A stretch of 64,000 nt of DNA from CALFXN01 sp937957815 (lineage in GTDB: Bacteria; Synergistota; Synergistia; Synergistales; Aminobacteriaceae). Under the pieces are notes generated by a model that was not told where the DNA came from, did no database searches, and worked only from the letters and a program-made list of their open reading frames with translations. A program made the position numbers and the translations under genes. The stretch is taken from the NCBI GenBank assembly GCA_036788195.1, contig DAIQNX010000009.1:1-64000 (forward strand), in the 5' to 3' direction. Below are positions 40,261-49,073 of the stretch, piece after piece (position 1 is the first letter of the stretch; each line of letters starts with the position of its first letter).

Positions 40261-41268
40261 TCAACCCGGCACCGACTCCGAGTAATCGTCGCGGTTCACG
40301 CGTCCCGAACAGATCTCGCCCCGCAGAAAACGGGCGACATTGCCGGCTGCGACAACGGCCGCATCGGCGAATCCTTCTTCGGCGCTGTTTGAGTTGTGAG
40401 GTGATCCAAGGACATTCGGAAGATCGAGAAATGGGAACCGAAGCGAAAAATCCCCTCCGCCCCAAGTCGGTTCCCGCCACCAGACATCGATCCCGGCGCA
40501 AAAGTCGGGATGCGTCATGCAATGCTCGTAGAGTGCCTCTTCGTCGACGAGATGCGCCCGGGCGACGTTCACGAAGATCGCGTCGGACTTCATTGCCGCG
40601 AGTTCGGCGCGGCCGATGACGTTCTTCGTCCGCCGCATCAGAGGAAGAGACATCACGACGATATCCGACAATCGAAGCCCCTCGTGGAGGTCGTCGAGCG
40701 TCCCGCAGAAAACGACGTCATCCGATGTCTTCCCCGAAGAGTTGACGGCCGCGATCTTCACCCCGAACGCCCTGAGGAGGTTCGCGACCCTCTTGCCGAT
40801 GCCGCCGTACCCGATGATCCCGGCGGTCTTGCCGCGGAGAGTTCTGAGGACCGGCTCCTCCTTGTGGAAGCACCCTCTTCTCAATTCTTCGTGCAATGGC
40901 AGCAATTTTCTGGAAAGCGACAGAATCATCGCCAGAGTGTGCTCCGCAATCTGGGATGACCATCCCCCGGCGTTGCACGCAATCGGAAGAGACTCGGGAA
41001 TGGAAGAAAACGGAAGGAAATCCACGCCCGTCGATATCGTCTGAAGGAATCGGACGCTTCCGAGGAGAGCGTATTCCTCCGGGCGAATTTCCCTATTGAA
41101 AAAGAAACACAGAATCGCGTCGCTGTTTCGGATCGTTCCGGATCTCGAGCTGTCCGGTTCGTCGGACAGGAAAGAAAGCGAGACGTCCGGTCCGAGAACT
41201 GAACGGATACGTTCCCTGAGCGCCTCCTCCATCGGACACGCCACCACAACCCGTTTCGCCACAGTCAT
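40261..41268 (-). CDS. D-isomer specific 2-hydroxyacid dehydrogenase family protein
   Basis: 335 residues. NAD-binding Rossmann motif GYGGIGKRVANLLRAFG, substrate Arg in NVARAHLVDEEAL and catalytic His in GSPHNSN; the pairing Glu is likely in DVWWREP. Such enzymes reduce 2-oxo acids to D-2-hydroxy acids or act on phosphoglycerate-like substrates. ATG 41268 has GGGAGG 8 nt upstream, and the extension upstream is not homologous. Substrate unknown. It heads a minus-strand group with the EamA exporter and xth. Confidence 0.9.
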   Translation of the reverse strand: MTVAKRVVVACPMEEALRERIRSVLGPDVSLSFLSDEPDSSRSGTIRNSDAILCFFFNREIRPEEYALLGSVRFLQTISTGVDFLPFSSIPESLPIACNAGGWSSQIAEHTLAMILSLSRKLLPLHEELRRGCFHKEEPVLRTLRGKTAGIIGYGGIGKRVANLLRAFGVKIAAVNSSGKTSDDVVFCGTLDDLHEGLRLSDIVVMSLPLMRRTKNVIGRAELAAMKSDAIFVNVARAHLVDEEALYEHCMTHPDFCAGIDVWWREPTWGGGDFSLRFPFLDLPNVLGSPHNSNSAEEGFADAAVVAAGNVARFLRGEICSGRVNRDDYSESVPG

Positions 41269-41411
41269 ACGGCATACCTCCCTGTAACCAGTATCGGAAG
41301 TATTATCACACAGTCGGGCGACAGACGCATCGCGGTTTTCCCCCCGGATGGTGACGTGTATAATATTTTCCTGAAGTCTCACTATTCTTCTTGCGAACGG
41401 GAGGGAAGAAC

Positions 41412-41885
41412 ATGACGTCACAGTGTTTCGAAATGAAAGATGCTCTGAGATACGGGATCCATGCGGAAATCGAGGCGAAGGAATTCTATCGCGTCTGGGC
41501 GGAAAGCGTGTCGGAACCGCATCTGAGGAAGGAGCTCATGGAGCTCTCGGATTGGGAGAACGAACACGAGGAAAGCCTCAGGAGCATGTACGAGAAAATG
41601 TACGGCGAAACATGCCCCATCGATCCTGCGATCGTCGTCTCTCCGGAACTCAAGGTTCAGACGAAGGACTTCGGAGATGTCACGTCACTCCTGCGGATCG
41701 CCTCCGCCGCGTATCTCTCGGAAATGCGGGCGGTGGAATTCTACGAGAAGCTCGCAAAGGAATCGAGCGGCGAGGCGTCCGTCATGTTCGGCAAACTCAT
41801 GGAGATGGAAAAGGGGCACATGGATATCACCAAGAAGCAGTATCTCAGGATACGCGAGGACGTGGTCGGATTCCGGGCTTTCTGA
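41412..41885 (+). CDS. Ferritin-like (rubrerythrin-type) diiron protein
   Basis: 157 residues forming a four-helix bundle with repeated carboxylate motifs: HAEIEAKEFYRVW, DWENEHEESLRSMY, EMRAVEFYEKLAKES and MEMEKGHMDI, the E..E/ExxH ligands of a rubrerythrin-like site. No rubredoxin domain with CxxC is present. Probably involved in peroxide or oxygen protection or iron handling in the cytoplasm. ATG 41412 has GGGAGGG upstream; the frame extends 7 codons further. A TATAAT at 41359-41364 is a likely -10 box. Confidence 0.87.
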   Translation: MTSQCFEMKDALRYGIHAEIEAKEFYRVWAESVSEPHLRKELMELSDWENEHEESLRSMYEKMYGETCPIDPAIVVSPELKVQTKDFGDVTSLLRIASAAYLSEMRAVEFYEKLAKESSGEASVMFGKLMEMEKGHMDITKKQYLRIREDVVGFRAF

Positions 41886-41903
41886 CCGGCGCGGACGTTC
41901 GCG

Positions 41904-41942
41904 AAAGAGGCGGTTCCGTTTTTCCGGAACCGCCTCTTTTTT
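41904..41942 (+). terminator. Terminator of the ferritin-like gene
   Basis: A 14-bp perfect stem (41904-41917 with 41926-41939, core GAGGCGGTTCC) ending in a run of six T that overlaps the stop codon of the convergent ligase gene. The opposite strand has only TTT after the stem, so it is mainly a plus-strand terminator. Confidence 0.9.
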
Positions 41943-43419
41943 AGAACGCCTTCTGCCGGAGCATCCTCCGGAGTACCTTTCCCGTGCTTGAAAGAGGAAA
42001 CGTATCGATGAACTCGACCTTTCGCGGAACTTTGAAATGCGCGAGCTGGCTCTTGCAGTATTCAACGATCTCGCGCTGAGTGACCTCCGCCCCGTCCTTC
42101 TTCCTGACGTATGCCATCGGAACTTCGCCGTTTACGGGGTGCGGCATTCCGACGACGATCGCCTGGGCGATCGCGGGATGCGCATGGAGCGTCGCCTCGA
42201 CCTCCTGCGGATAGACGTTGAATCCTCCGACGATGATGATGTCGGTGACGCGATCGAGAATCGTCACGTTTCCTTCTCCATCGATCCGAACGTAATCGCC
42301 CGTATTGAACCATCCGTCGCTGAAGCGTTCCGCGGTCATGACGGAATCCCGGAAGTAGCGGTCCGTCACCGATGGTCCGCGGACCCACAGGACCCCCTCG
42401 TTGCCGTCCGCGGGCTCGCCGTTTTCCTTCAGGAGCTTCCATGTGTATCCCGCGATGAACGGCCCGACGGTGCCGAGTTTTCGCGTCGCGTAGGAGCGGT
42501 TGACGCACACGACGGGAGAACATTCCGTCAGGCCGTATCCCTCGAGCGGCCCGACGCCCATAACGCCCCTGACGCGTTCGTCGAGCTGGACGTTGAGCCG
42601 GTCTCCGCCGGTCACGATGAGACGGAGCTTTCCCGGAACCGTCGCTCCGTGTTCGATGGCGCTCAACGCCAGCGACAGCATCGTCGGCACCACGATCATC
42701 GCGCTGATTTCCGAATCGTTCATCGCCTTCAGGGCTCCGTTCAGCGGAAGAAAGGACGGAAGGATCGTCTGTTTCATGTTGCAGAGCAGCGGCATGAGTC
42801 CCGCAACCGTGTACCCGAATGAATGGAAGTTCGGAAGAACGTTGAGGAGCGTATCGCCTTCATGGAGTTCCGTGAGGTGGCGGAAGACCGTCGTCGCGTT
42901 GTCGTAAAGATTTCCGTGCGTCAGGGGAACTGCCTTCGGCAGTCCCGTCGTGCCCGATGTCGCGAAGATGACCGCGAGATCCTCGGATTCGGGTGTTCCA
43001 TCCCGTCGAGTGAGGATGGGAAGCGGGTCATCCGCCCCGGTGAAGACCGACGGGATCCCTTTTTCCGCCAGCGCCGCGGCGAGATCGTCGAGTCCGTGGG
43101 CGAGGACGACGCAGAAGGGATCGACCAGCTCGAGCGTCCCCACGGCCGACGGAATTCCGGACTTCGCGTTGAGCGGCGAGATCGCCCCTCCGAGTCTCCA
43201 GGCGGCGATCGAAAGGGCCAGGACCTTCGGGGAGTTCGGGAGCAATGCGGCGACGCGCTGACCTTTGCCGAATCCCGACGATCGCAGTTTCTCCGTGCAG
43301 TCGTCGATGAAGGCGAGGAAGCGATCTGTCCTCCACCATTCCCCGTTCCACCAGAGAATGCGTTCTTCCGGCGACGGCGAGAGTCGCCCGAGAATCGCTC
43401 GTTCCAGTCGTTCCGTCAT
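41941..43419 (-). CDS. AMP-dependent acyl-CoA/acyl-ACP synthetase
   Basis: 492 residues of the ANL superfamily. Adenylation motifs: ATSGTTGLPKAVPLTHGN (P-loop), EGYGLTECSP, WFNTGDYVRID, ILDRVTDIIIVGGFNVYPQEVE and the C-terminal catalytic Lys in LSSTGKVLRRML. It activates a carboxylic acid, probably a fatty acid, with ATP and CoA. Chain length cannot be read from sequence. It is transcribed divergently from the M20 hydrolase gene. Confidence 0.92.
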   Translation of the reverse strand: MTERLERAILGRLSPSPEERILWWNGEWWRTDRFLAFIDDCTEKLRSSGFGKGQRVAALLPNSPKVLALSIAAWRLGGAISPLNAKSGIPSAVGTLELVDPFCVVLAHGLDDLAAALAEKGIPSVFTGADDPLPILTRRDGTPESEDLAVIFATSGTTGLPKAVPLTHGNLYDNATTVFRHLTELHEGDTLLNVLPNFHSFGYTVAGLMPLLCNMKQTILPSFLPLNGALKAMNDSEISAMIVVPTMLSLALSAIEHGATVPGKLRLIVTGGDRLNVQLDERVRGVMGVGPLEGYGLTECSPVVCVNRSYATRKLGTVGPFIAGYTWKLLKENGEPADGNEGVLWVRGPSVTDRYFRDSVMTAERFSDGWFNTGDYVRIDGEGNVTILDRVTDIIIVGGFNVYPQEVEATLHAHPAIAQAIVVGMPHPVNGEVPMAYVRKKDGAEVTQREIVEYCKSQLAHFKVPRKVEFIDTFPLSSTGKVLRRMLRQKAF

Positions 43420-43499
43420 TCAGAGTCCACCTCTTCTCTCGATTCTCTTTTCAAAGTGGAGTTATGGTACCATATCCTCCGCACAGGGAGGAAGAGATC

Positions 43500-44693
43500 A
43501 TGAACGAATACGAACATCATTCACGGAATGCTGACACCGCCATCCGCTCCTGCATTCCCGAAGCGGTCGCACTCAACCTCGCGATCGCGGCCAATCCGGA
43601 AACCGGAGGAAACGAGCGTTTCGCGTGTGCTGCCCATTCGGAATTCCTGCGTCACGCGGGCTTTTCCGTCGAAACTCCGTTTTGCGGCATACCGACGGCC
43701 TTCTGCGCGACGGGGGGAACCGGCGCTCCTGTCGTCGCCCTTCTCGTCGAGTACGACGCCCTTCCGGAAATCGGACACGGATGCGGACACTGTCTCCACG
43801 GCGCAATGTCTTCGCTTGCGGGAGCGGCACTGCTGCCGTTCGTAAACTGGACGGGCGGAACCCTGCGCGTCATCGGAACCCCGGCCGAGGAGACGAACGG
43901 GGCGAAGGTCACAATGGCGAAATCGGGCGTCTTCGACGACGTGACGCTCGCGATGATGATCCACTGCAACGACGTGACGAACTTCGTCCGATACCGGTCG
44001 CTCGCGATGGACGCGCCGGAATTCACGTTCACGGGACAGACGGCCCACGCGGCGGGCGCTCCCTGGGAGGGGCGAAACGCCCTGAACGGCGCGACGCTCT
44101 TTCTGCATGCGGTCGACATGCTGCGCCAGCACGTCCGTCCCGATGTCAGGATGCACGGCGTCATCACCGAAGGGGGGACGGCTCCGAACATCGTCCCGGA
44201 CCGTGCGGTCGTTCGCTGCTACGCTCGCGCCCCGGAGCGGACCGCACTCGATGCACTCATGGACCGTATCGGGCGATGCGCCGCCGGAGCCGCAACGGCG
44301 ACGGAAACGGATGTCTCCAGGCGGCTCGTGGAATACAGCTTCGACGATACGAAAGCGAACGAGAGCGCCGAAACGATGATGGAGTCGGTCTTCTCCGAAC
44401 TCGGGCTTCCGCTCTCTCCCGCTCCCGGCCCCATCGGATCGAGCGACGTCGGCAACGTCAGCCACAGGTGCCCCTCGCTCCAGCCGCACCTTGCTATCAC
44501 CGACACGCCGACTCCCCATCACACGAGGGAGTTCGCGCAAGCCGCATCGGGACCGCTCGCAGCGAAGGCGCTGGAAGTTGGAGCGCAAGCTCTCTCGCGG
44601 GCCGCGATTCGAGTCTTTCTCGACGGCGCTCTGCGGGACAGGATGCTCCGCGACTATGGAGCTTCCCGCAGCCGGACTCCGAGAACGCCGTAA
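43500..44693 (+). CDS. M20 family metal-dependent amidohydrolase
   Basis: 397 residues of the M20D/AbgB-like group. Zinc-site motifs: GHGCGHCLHGAMS (His/Asp-like first ligands), TPAEETNGAK (catalytic Glu pair), lid domain with GQTAHAAGAPWEGRNAL, and a C-terminal ligand region TPTPHHTREF. It probably hydrolyses N-acyl amino acids or small peptides. ATG 43500 has GGGAGG 8 nt upstream. It is divergent from the ligase; its last 40 bp overlap the convergent gene at 44654-45085. Confidence 0.9.
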   Translation: MNEYEHHSRNADTAIRSCIPEAVALNLAIAANPETGGNERFACAAHSEFLRHAGFSVETPFCGIPTAFCATGGTGAPVVALLVEYDALPEIGHGCGHCLHGAMSSLAGAALLPFVNWTGGTLRVIGTPAEETNGAKVTMAKSGVFDDVTLAMMIHCNDVTNFVRYRSLAMDAPEFTFTGQTAHAAGAPWEGRNALNGATLFLHAVDMLRQHVRPDVRMHGVITEGGTAPNIVPDRAVVRCYARAPERTALDALMDRIGRCAAGAATATETDVSRRLVEYSFDDTKANESAETMMESVFSELGLPLSPAPGPIGSSDVGNVSHRCPSLQPHLAITDTPTPHHTREFAQAASGPLAAKALEVGAQALSRAAIRVFLDGALRDRMLRDYGASRSRTPRTP

Positions 44694-45085
44694 GGCAGGG
44701 GGCGGAACGGACACTCCGCCACGATCCTGTTTTCGAGATCCTCCATGCATCGGAGCGGGCGGATGATGCGACCGTTTTCATCCCGGCAGTCGAGCGGAAA
44801 CGCGACGGGCCTTGCCTCGATCGTGAGAGTATCGCGGCCGGTGAAGGCTGCGACGAGAAAATTCCATTCGGAAAGACCGAAATACTCGTCGACGAATCCT
44901 TTCGCAAGGGACTGCTCGCTTGCGGAAAGCGCGTCGAAATCCGGGATGAGGACGGCATACGGCGCGACGCGGATTCGCTCGGCCCTCAGGGGAATCCATC
45001 TGATGTTTTCTCCGGCTCCGGAAAGAAGAGGCCGGGACCACGCTTCGAACAGCTGATACACGGATGTCACCTCCGTGCGTTTCAT
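44654..45085 (-). CDS. Hypothetical protein
   Basis: 143 residues, no recognised family, no signal peptide or membrane helix. Contains LFEAWSRPLLSGAGENIRWIPL and SEWNFLVAAFTGRDTLTIEARP (mixed alpha/beta character). ATG 45085 has GGAGAG 5 nt upstream; the frame continues upstream over the larB promoter region but without homology. The 3' end overlaps the M20 gene by 40 bp, tail to tail. Divergent from larB with only about 60 bp between starts, suggesting a shared regulatory region. Confidence 0.6.
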   Translation of the reverse strand: MKRTEVTSVYQLFEAWSRPLLSGAGENIRWIPLRAERIRVAPYAVLIPDFDALSASEQSLAKGFVDEYFGLSEWNFLVAAFTGRDTLTIEARPVAFPLDCRDENGRIIRPLRCMEDLENRIVAECPFRPLPYGVLGVRLREAP

Positions 45086-45143
45086 TATAACTCTCCGACG
45101 CCCGGCGTCCGCTCGGGAGTCAGGAATACGGAAAGGAACGATA

Positions 45144-45920
45144 ATGAACGAAGCCGCCGTTCGCGCTCTCATACAGGGTCTTCGGGACGGGACCGTAACG
45201 GATGACGCATTTCTCAGGAAGATCCGCGCCCTCCCGTTCGAGGATCTCGGGGACGTCAAATTCGACACGCACCGTTCCCTGAGAAAGGGATTCTCCGAGA
45301 TCGTCTATTGTCCCGGAAAAACCGACGACCATCTCAGGAAGATCGCCGGAACGTTCGCCGACCGCAATGAGCCCGTCCTATTTTCGCGTGCCGCGCCGGC
45401 GCAATACGACGTCGTCCGGGACATCATACCGGACGCCGTTCACTACCCGAAGGCCCGAATGATCGGCCTTCGTCCGCCGGTCGCCCCGGGTGTTCCGGGC
45501 CTCACCGTCGTCACGGCCGGAAGCAGCGATATCCCGGTAGCAGAGGAGGCCGCCGTGACTGCGGAGTACATGGGCTGCGCGGTCGAACGTCTTTTCGACG
45601 TCGGTGTCGCCGGAATCCACCGGCTGCTCTCGCATCTCCCGCTGCTCCAATCCTCGAAGGCCATCGTCGCCGTCGCAGGAATGGAGGGCGCGCTTCCGGG
45701 AGTTCTCGCCGGACTCGTAGCCTGCCCGGTCATCGCGGTTCCAACGAGCACGGGGTACGGCGCAAATCTCGGAGGCATCGCGCCGCTTCTGACGATGCTC
45801 AATTCGTGCGCCTCGGGCGTTTCGGTCGTCAATATCGACAACGGACTCGGGGGGGGGTATACCGGCGCGATCATCGCGCTCCAGGGAAGACGCGATGCCG
45901 CAGGCCATGAACGCGAGTAA
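45144..45920 (+). CDS. larB: Nickel pincer cofactor biosynthesis protein LarB (AIR carboxylase-like)
   Basis: 258 residues. The C-terminal PurE-like domain has TAGSSDIPVAEEAAVTAEYMG, DVGVAGIHRLL, AGMEGALPGVLAGLV, VPTSTGYGANLGG and NIDNGLGGGYTGA, all typical of LarB. LarB carboxylates and hydrolyses nicotinic acid adenine dinucleotide in the first step of nickel-pincer nucleotide synthesis for lactate racemase-type enzymes. No larC, larE or larA is in this window. RBS GGAAAGGAA before ATG 45144. Followed by a 19-bp hairpin. Confidence 0.92.
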   Translation: MNEAAVRALIQGLRDGTVTDDAFLRKIRALPFEDLGDVKFDTHRSLRKGFSEIVYCPGKTDDHLRKIAGTFADRNEPVLFSRAAPAQYDVVRDIIPDAVHYPKARMIGLRPPVAPGVPGLTVVTAGSSDIPVAEEAAVTAEYMGCAVERLFDVGVAGIHRLLSHLPLLQSSKAIVAVAGMEGALPGVLAGLVACPVIAVPTSTGYGANLGGIAPLLTMLNSCASGVSVVNIDNGLGGGYTGAIIALQGRRDAAGHERE

Positions 45921-45947
45921 CGCAACGTCTCCGACAACGCAACGATA

Positions 45948-45988
45948 CGGCGAGGGGGAGCGGATCTGCGATCCGCTCCCCCTCGCCG
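45948..45988. other. Perfect 19-bp hairpin between larB and the M42 peptidase
   Basis: Arms 45948-45966 and 45970-45988 are perfectly complementary (core GCGAGGGGGAGCGG) with a 3-nt loop. There is no T run on either side. It sits between two convergent genes and probably blocks read-through or protects 3' ends. Confidence 0.7.
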
Positions 45989-46039
45989 CTTCTCCAGTCG
46001 CTTCAGCCTTCAGGGCATTACGCGACGTCGATTGCCCCT

Positions 46040-47077
46040 CTATTCGGCAAGATACGCGATCAGGAGCTTCGTCGATTCCTCGAGCGCCCGAAGGTGCGTT
46101 CGCTCGTAATGGTGCGAGGCGTCCACCCCCGGACCGAAGCACGCGAAGTTCGCGTTGAATCCCTGCGTCATTCCGACGGACGCGTCCGAGCCGTATCGAT
46201 AGTAGACATCGACGCGATAGTCGATCTCATGCTTCTTCGCGAGGTCGACGAGGCGTTTCCGGAATTCGAGATCGTACGGGGTCCGACTGTCCCTTGCGGC
46301 GATCGAAACGCACTTTTCAGAGGAGTTCGTTCCGGGAGCGACGATGCCGACATCGAGTGCGACGATTTCCGCCGCCTCTTCGGGAAGCCACGAGACGCCG
46401 TGCCCGACTTCCTCGTAGTTGCTGATGTAGAAGTGCGTGGTCGCGGCGAGACTCTTTCTGCTCGCTTTCATTGCCCTGATCGCGGCAAAGACCATCGCGA
46501 TGCATGCCTTGTCGTCGAGGAAACGCGATTTGACGAAACCATTCTCGGTAACGACGGCTCTCGGCTGAAAGAAGACAAAGTCGCCGACTTCGATTCCGAG
46601 CGCGCGTACATCCGCAACGGTCGCGACATCCTCATCGAGACGAACCTCGATGGTGTCGTCCGTCCGCAGCGTTTCGCGGACAACCTCGGAAAACGCGTGG
46701 ATGGAGGCCTTCTCGGGAAGAATGACGCCCGAGTATTCACGCCCATCCATCGTTCGGACGAGGATATTCTCCCCTTCCACCGACGACCACGCAAACCCTC
46801 CGATCTGCAGCAGCGACAGGCGACCGGTATCCTTTATTCTGCGGACGACTGCGCCGAGCGTATCGACGTGCGCGGTCACGACGCGGTGATTCTTTTTGTC
46901 CTTTCCCGGAATCGTTCCGATCAGCGCACCCTTTTTGGTCGTCGTGACCGTGACGCCGAGATCCGCGAATTCGGAGGCGACCATCTTCATCGCCTCGTCG
47001 CAATCTCCACCTACGGACGGGATGACCAGCAGATCGAGAAGGATCTTCCGGAGATACGTCATGTCGATATCGGGCAT
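46040..47077 (-). CDS. M42 family metallopeptidase (glutamyl aminopeptidase/deblocking type)
   Basis: 345 residues with the two-metal site of M42/TET aminopeptidases: AHVDTLG (first His and Asp), FLDDKAC (bridging Asp), YEEVGHG (catalytic and metal Glu), ALDVGIV and the C-terminal HYERTH. It trims N-terminal residues from peptides in the cytoplasm. ATG 47077 lies one base after the oppF stop and has GGAGG 11 nt upstream; 47095 is an alternative start. Position at the end of the opp operon indicates cleavage of imported peptides. Confidence 0.93.
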   Translation of the reverse strand: MPDIDMTYLRKILLDLLVIPSVGGDCDEAMKMVASEFADLGVTVTTTKKGALIGTIPGKDKKNHRVVTAHVDTLGAVVRRIKDTGRLSLLQIGGFAWSSVEGENILVRTMDGREYSGVILPEKASIHAFSEVVRETLRTDDTIEVRLDEDVATVADVRALGIEVGDFVFFQPRAVVTENGFVKSRFLDDKACIAMVFAAIRAMKASRKSLAATTHFYISNYEEVGHGVSWLPEEAAEIVALDVGIVAPGTNSSEKCVSIAARDSRTPYDLEFRKRLVDLAKKHEIDYRVDVYYRYGSDASVGMTQGFNANFACFGPGVDASHHYERTHLRALEESTKLLIAYLAE

Positions 47078-47078
47078 A

Positions 47079-48059
47079 TCAGTGAGTTCCTCCATTCTTC
47101 AGATCGCGCGCGAAGTGGCAGGCGACGAAGCGGTTCGGTTCGATCTCTCTGAGTTCCGGAGTCTCAGACACGCACCTGTCTTGTCTGTAGCGGCAGCGCC
47201 CCGCGAAACGACACCCGTCCGGGGGTTCTATCGGACTCGGGACGTCCCCTTCGAGAATGATCCGATCGCGTTTCGATCCGACCTTGGCGAGCGGGATGGC
47301 CGAAAGCAGCGCCTGCGTGTACGGATGCAGAGGATCCGTGAAAATCACTTTATAGTCGGAGAGTTCGACGATCTTTCCGAGATACATGACGGCGATCCGG
47401 TCGGAAACGTGTTTGACGACGCTCAGGTTATGCGAGATGAAAACGTACGTATAGCCGAACTCCTTCTTCAGGTGGTCGAGGAGGTTGAGGATCTGCGCCT
47501 GGATACAGACATCGAGCGCCGAAACGGGCTCGTCCAGGACGATGAACTCGGGTTTGAGCGCAAGCGAGCGGGCGATACCGATCCGCTGCCGCCGTCCTCC
47601 GTCGAGTTCGTGCGGATAGACCGTCTCGAGTCGCGCAGCGAGTCCGACTGTATCCATGAGTTCCCGGATCCGGACATTCATCGATGCCTTGTCCCTGAAC
47701 ACCTTGTTGACGATAAGCGGCTCGGCGATGAGTTCGGCGACGCTCAGCCTCGGATTGAGACAGGAATACGGATCCTGGAAGACGATCTGAACGCGTTTGC
47801 GGAGATTCTTCATTTTCCCCGCGCTGTACTTGAGAATATCCTCCCCTTCGAATCGGACCTCTCCGGCTGTCGCCTCGAGCAGCCGGATCATTACGCGGCC
47901 GAGCGTACTCTTGCCGCACCCGGACTCTCCGACGAGCCCGAGCGTTTCCCCCTTCGTTATCCGGAAGCTCACGTCATCCACGGCGTGGAGGAGTCCCCGT
48001 TTCGTGTTGAAGTACTTCTTGAGGTTTTTGACTTCGACGAGTGCGCCGTTCTTCGTCAT
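47079..48059 (-). CDS. oppF: Oligopeptide/dipeptide ABC transporter ATP-binding protein (OppF/DppF)
   Basis: 326-residue ATPase: Walker A GESGCGKST, signature variant HELDGGRRQRIGIAR (a common alternative to LSGGQ in this group), Walker B EFIVLDEPVSALDV, and the oligopeptide C-terminal domain with cysteines RFAGRCRYRQDRCVSETPEL, which in this family bind a [4Fe-4S] cluster. Start overlaps the oppD stop by 4 bp. Powers peptide import with OppD. Confidence 0.94.
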   Translation of the reverse strand: MTKNGALVEVKNLKKYFNTKRGLLHAVDDVSFRITKGETLGLVGESGCGKSTLGRVMIRLLEATAGEVRFEGEDILKYSAGKMKNLRKRVQIVFQDPYSCLNPRLSVAELIAEPLIVNKVFRDKASMNVRIRELMDTVGLAARLETVYPHELDGGRRQRIGIARSLALKPEFIVLDEPVSALDVCIQAQILNLLDHLKKEFGYTYVFISHNLSVVKHVSDRIAVMYLGKIVELSDYKVIFTDPLHPYTQALLSAIPLAKVGSKRDRIILEGDVPSPIEPPDGCRFAGRCRYRQDRCVSETPELREIEPNRFVACHFARDLKNGGTH

Positions 48060-49057
48060 GAGGCCCGCTCCTTCCCGTTCTTTTCAGCCGCCGCGCGGAC
48101 GGGGCAGGCAACTCTGTGCCCGGGTTCGATCTCGACGAAAGCCGGGGTTTCGCGAGAACACGATTCGACCGCGTACGGGCACCTCGGATGAAAGGAACAA
48201 CCGGTCGGCAGGTTCGTGGGGTCCGGCATCAGTCCCATGATCGTCTTCAGCTCATCCCGATCCTCTTCGAGATCGGGTATCGAATTGAACAGACCTTCCG
48301 TATAGGGATGGACGTGTCGTTCGAAAAGCGTCTTCGTGTCGGCGTATTCGACGACGCGCCCGGCGTACATGATCGCGACCCTGTCGCAGATTTCGGCGAC
48401 GATGCCGAGGTCGTGGGTGATCATGATCATCGATGTGTTGTATTGTCTCTTGAGGTCCTTCATGAGCTCGAGAACCTGCGCCTGAATCGTGACGTCGAGC
48501 GCCGTGGTCGGTTCGTCCGCTATGAGAAGCGCCGGATCGCAGGCAAGCGCTATGGCGATCACGACGCGCTGCTTCATACCGCCGCTGAACTGGTGCGGAT
48601 AGTCCTTCGCGCGTTCCGGGCGGATCCCGACGACTTCGAGCATCCTGACGGCCTGCTCGAGAGCCTCCGTCTCGTTCACGTCGCGATGCAGCGATATCAT
48701 TTCGGCGATCTGCCTGTCGACGGTCATGACGGGGTTGAGACTCGTCATGGGGTCCTGGAAGATCATCGCGATCCTGCCGCCGCGGATCGAACGCATTTCC
48801 GCCTCGCTCTTCGCCAGGAGGTCTTCGCCCCTGAAAATGATTTTCCCACCCTTGTACGCTCCGGGAGGACTCGGGATCAGGCGCATGATGCCGAGCGCTG
48901 TCGTCGTCTTGCCGGCACCGGTTTCGCCGACGAAGCCGAGCGTTTCTCCATACCCCAGTTCGAGGTACAAGTGCTCAACGGCGCGGACGCGTCCGGCCTC
49001 CGTTTCGTAGTGGATCGTGAGATCCTGTATATCGAGAAGCAATTCCCGTTCGTTCAT
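48056..49057 (-). CDS. oppD: Oligopeptide/dipeptide ABC transporter ATP-binding protein (OppD/DppD)
   Basis: 333-residue ATPase: Walker A GETGAGKTT, signature FSGGMKQRVVIA, Walker B LLIADEPTTALDV, switch His in MITHDLG, and C-terminal Cys-containing oligopeptide domain (GCSFHPRCPYAVESCSRETP). RBS weak; ATG 49057 matches the family start. It lies 16 nt after oppC and is coupled to oppF by a 4-bp overlap. Confidence 0.94.
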   Translation of the reverse strand: MNERELLLDIQDLTIHYETEAGRVRAVEHLYLELGYGETLGFVGETGAGKTTTALGIMRLIPSPPGAYKGGKIIFRGEDLLAKSEAEMRSIRGGRIAMIFQDPMTSLNPVMTVDRQIAEMISLHRDVNETEALEQAVRMLEVVGIRPERAKDYPHQFSGGMKQRVVIAIALACDPALLIADEPTTALDVTIQAQVLELMKDLKRQYNTSMIMITHDLGIVAEICDRVAIMYAGRVVEYADTKTLFERHVHPYTEGLFNSIPDLEEDRDELKTIMGLMPDPTNLPTGCSFHPRCPYAVESCSRETPAFVEIEPGHRVACPVRAAAEKNGKERAS

Positions 49058-49073
49058 CGCCCAGTCTTCACTC

